Positions 14,601 to 15,190 of a stretch of 15,190 bases of DNA are shown here, piece by piece. The stretch lies in NCBI GenBank assembly GCA_035291605.1, contig DATDRS010000360.1, positions 1 to 15,190 on the forward strand, written 5' to 3'. Both the position numbers and the translations under genes were made by a program. The number at the start of each line of letters is the position of its first letter. Positions within the stretch are counted from its first letter, which is position 1. The notes under the pieces are model-generated. The model was not told where the DNA came from. It made no database searches and worked only from the letters and a program-made list of their open reading frames with translations. This DNA is from DATDRS01 sp035291605. Lineage in GTDB: Bacteria; Chloroflexota; Anaerolineae; Anaerolineales; UBA6663.

Positions 14601-15123
14601 CGATGTGCACCTGAAGCTCCGCCCCGAGGCGCGCCGTGATCTGCTGACTGAGCCGCGCCACATCAGCCTGCATGTCGAGGGCTGCGCGGACGGCCATTTC
14701 GGCGTGCATCTCCTGGGCGATAGGCGCGCCGAACAGCGCCATCAGGCCGTCGCCGGTGAACTTGTCCACCATGCCCTCGTATTTGTAGACGCTGCCGGCC
14801 ATCAGGCCGATGTATTGCTGGATCAGGTCGTAAGTGTCCTCGTTGTCGAGGCGCTGCGAGAGCGCGGTGTAACTCGCAAGGTCAACAAACAGCACGGTGA
14901 CATTGCGCCGCTGGCCAGCGGCCTCCAGCCCGGCCTGGCGGAAGCGCTCCAGCAAATCCGCGCCCACCATCGCGCCCAAACGTTCGGGCAGGAAGCCTGG
15001 CGCGGCGGGCGCGCTCTCCGGCGGCGGGGACTCGGGCAGGCGCGACCCGCAGTTGCCGCAAAAGCGCATGCCGGGAGGGTTATGGAAGTCGCAGTTGGGA
15101 CACAGAGCCGTCATGACACGCAC
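11632..15123 (-). CDS. Zinc ribbon / class III nucleotidyl cyclase / AAA ATPase / TPR regulator
   Basis: 1163 residues from GTG 15123, or 1160 from ATG 15114 (MTALCPNC); residue numbers use the GTG. A zinc ribbon has C8-x2-C11 and C22-x2-C25. The class III cyclase domain (about 73-210) has both metal Asp residues (FVDLASYT, Asp81; FTGDG, Asp125), Lys121 and Thr195 in the base-recognition positions, and Asn202/Arg206 for the transition state (GDTVNLAARL), so it is probably an active adenylyl cyclase. An AAA/STAND-type ATPase follows, with Walker A GEAGIGKS (301-308) and Walker B LLLVLDDLHWAD (429-440). TPR-like helical repeats fill roughly 690-1150, for example GDYQAARQHYEAAL. No membrane segment is seen. 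The likely role is signal-dependent cAMP production with TPRs as sensor or partner platform; the ligand is unknown. It is convergent with the subtilase and appears monocistronic. Confidence 0.93.
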   Translation of the reverse strand: MRVMTALCPNCDFHNPPGMRFCGNCGSRLPESPPPESAPAAPGFLPERLGAMVGADLLERFRQAGLEAAGQRRNVTVLFVDLASYTALSQRLDNEDTYDLIQQYIGLMAGSVYKYEGMVDKFTGDGLMALFGAPIAQEMHAEMAVRAALDMQADVARLSQQITARLGAELQVHIGLHAGSVVVGSVGSNLLMNYTAIGDTVNLAARLMQATSDGILVSESVYRQTEAWFDYAPLPPLALKGFAYPVAAYRCLGAKARPGSVRGLRGMHAPLIGREAELNQLQRAAHALTSRRRLQFILVTGEAGIGKSRLIAEFKETLAPEAVAALEGRSLTYRRTVSYWIFLDLLRGYLGLASGASEVETLARLSQKVTAVLGAHAAEVLPYLEHLLATQPSAAASERVRYLDAAQLRQQIFLAVRDVLIVEAQRRPLLLVLDDLHWADDVSLDLLQYLLGALQALPVLVIAISRPVHEGPMRKIVEWAEKHLAGRSTAIHLQSLSTPQSEQLLYRLLTVADLPDHLRDQILQRAAGVPFYLEEILRMLMDHHLLEREDGHWRVRPDADLTTLGVPDTLQGLILARFDRLDPTERRVLQAASAIGRNFDARLLDAVLRSGDERPLEAVLARLAERMFIAPQPGAGEPEYQFNHVLVSDTIYSTLLKRDRSELHGQIGEAMETVYADRLEEHVELLARHYAWSSRLDRALHYLILAGQRAAQVYATEQARQHYQEALARLPNVAHGPMQALQVHQGLGDLLTLTGDYQAARQHYEAALQAMAGANEALRAQERSVLYRSLGQTYERQGDYAAALAQLALAESALEETTPPAPVERARVLHDVGWIHFRRGDLEAAEQNLLQALALVEGSSHHDVIASIYNRLGGVYYQKKELDKTSDYLHKSLVLREEIGDILGAARSYNNRGLIAYQRGDWEGALENYKKNLELQKRIGDAEALALSHLNIAILQMDCGDFAEAQASLEQSLEAAQKTGALFHIASAHMHLGRLHLSQASYAPASEHLEKSQQLFEEIGARENLVDVYHLLGEAQLGLGQSVRAADWAQRSLDLVSSLRTQPLGQSDQRGRAVRLLAKVKIAEKQWEAAAQYLRDSADIFRATGSRLEEGRTLVEYGRLNAAQDDRAAACADWEGAQQIFRELKAQAEEQAVAELLSRAAHI

Positions 15124-15137
15124 GTATGCTTCTGCGT

Positions 15138-15143
15138 ATTATA
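15138..15143 (-). promoter_or_regulatory. -10 box of the cyclase gene
   Basis: TATAAT reads on the minus strand at 15143-15138, with expected +1 at about 15131. The leader would be 8 nt to the GTG at 15123 or 17 nt to the ATG at 15114. No Shine-Dalgarno and no convincing -35 are visible. The rest of 15124-15190 shows nothing else recognisable. Confidence 0.55.
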
Positions 15144-15190
15144 GTAGATTGTCTCTCTATCGCTCAGGCATCTGGGTTTGTGTCTCGTTA

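Overview
The window is GC-rich bacterial DNA with dense gene packing. It looks like a Chloroflexota genome, most likely Anaerolineae-like. That placement is an inference from gene style: a Thr/Pro-rich anchored protein, a zinc-ribbon/class III cyclase/AAA/TPR regulator, a DUF2207 protein with a Ser/Gly tail, and leaderless-looking starts. No rRNA, tRNA, transposase, CRISPR array or phage gene was seen.

Left part (1-5110, all minus strand, transcribed right to left): a Tat-exported N-acetylmuramoyl-L-alanine amidase (5110-4460), a long class II aldolase (4376-2931), two Nudix hydrolases (2833-2321 and 2250-1795), a polytopic membrane protein coupled to the second Nudix gene by an ATGA overlap (1798-929), a membrane-anchored Thr/Pro-rich protein 3 nt further on (925-167), and possibly the first 36 codons of another gene leaving the window (110-1). 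Two gaps in this run hold arrays of degenerate 7-bp words arranged as inverted halves.

Middle part (5294-9457, plus strand): a probable operon of four genes. They encode a DUF2207 membrane protein, a two-TM protein with a winged-helix-like segment and zinc ribbon, a helical protein of unknown function, and a YdjI-like SPFH protein that ends in an excisionase-type HTH instead of the usual zinc ribbon. The set recalls the Bacillus ydjFGHI (PspA/YdjG/YdjH/YdjI) membrane-stress module, but no clear PspA is present. A third 7-bp-period array lies between the last two genes, and an intrinsic terminator follows the SPFH gene. The amidase and DUF2207 genes diverge from a 183-bp region with a recognisable promoter for each and a 26-bp near-perfect palindrome.

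Right part (9576-15190): a promoter, a c-di-GMP-I (GEMM-I) riboswitch and an intrinsic terminator precede a secreted S8 subtilase. The 3' part of the aptamer is perfectly complementary to the terminator's 5' arm, so a transcription-attenuation switch can be proposed. The subtilase C-terminus carries eleven Trp residues spaced exactly seven apart, built from WAGTYGT-like units whose codons have diverged synonymously. Convergent to it, and separated by a hairpin, is a 1160-1163 residue regulator with zinc ribbon, class III nucleotidyl cyclase, AAA-type ATPase and TPR repeats.

Taken together, the window joins envelope functions (amidase, SPFH/DUF2207 module, anchored Thr/Pro protein, secreted protease) with two nucleotide second-messenger systems: c-di-GMP sensing by RNA and probable cAMP synthesis.
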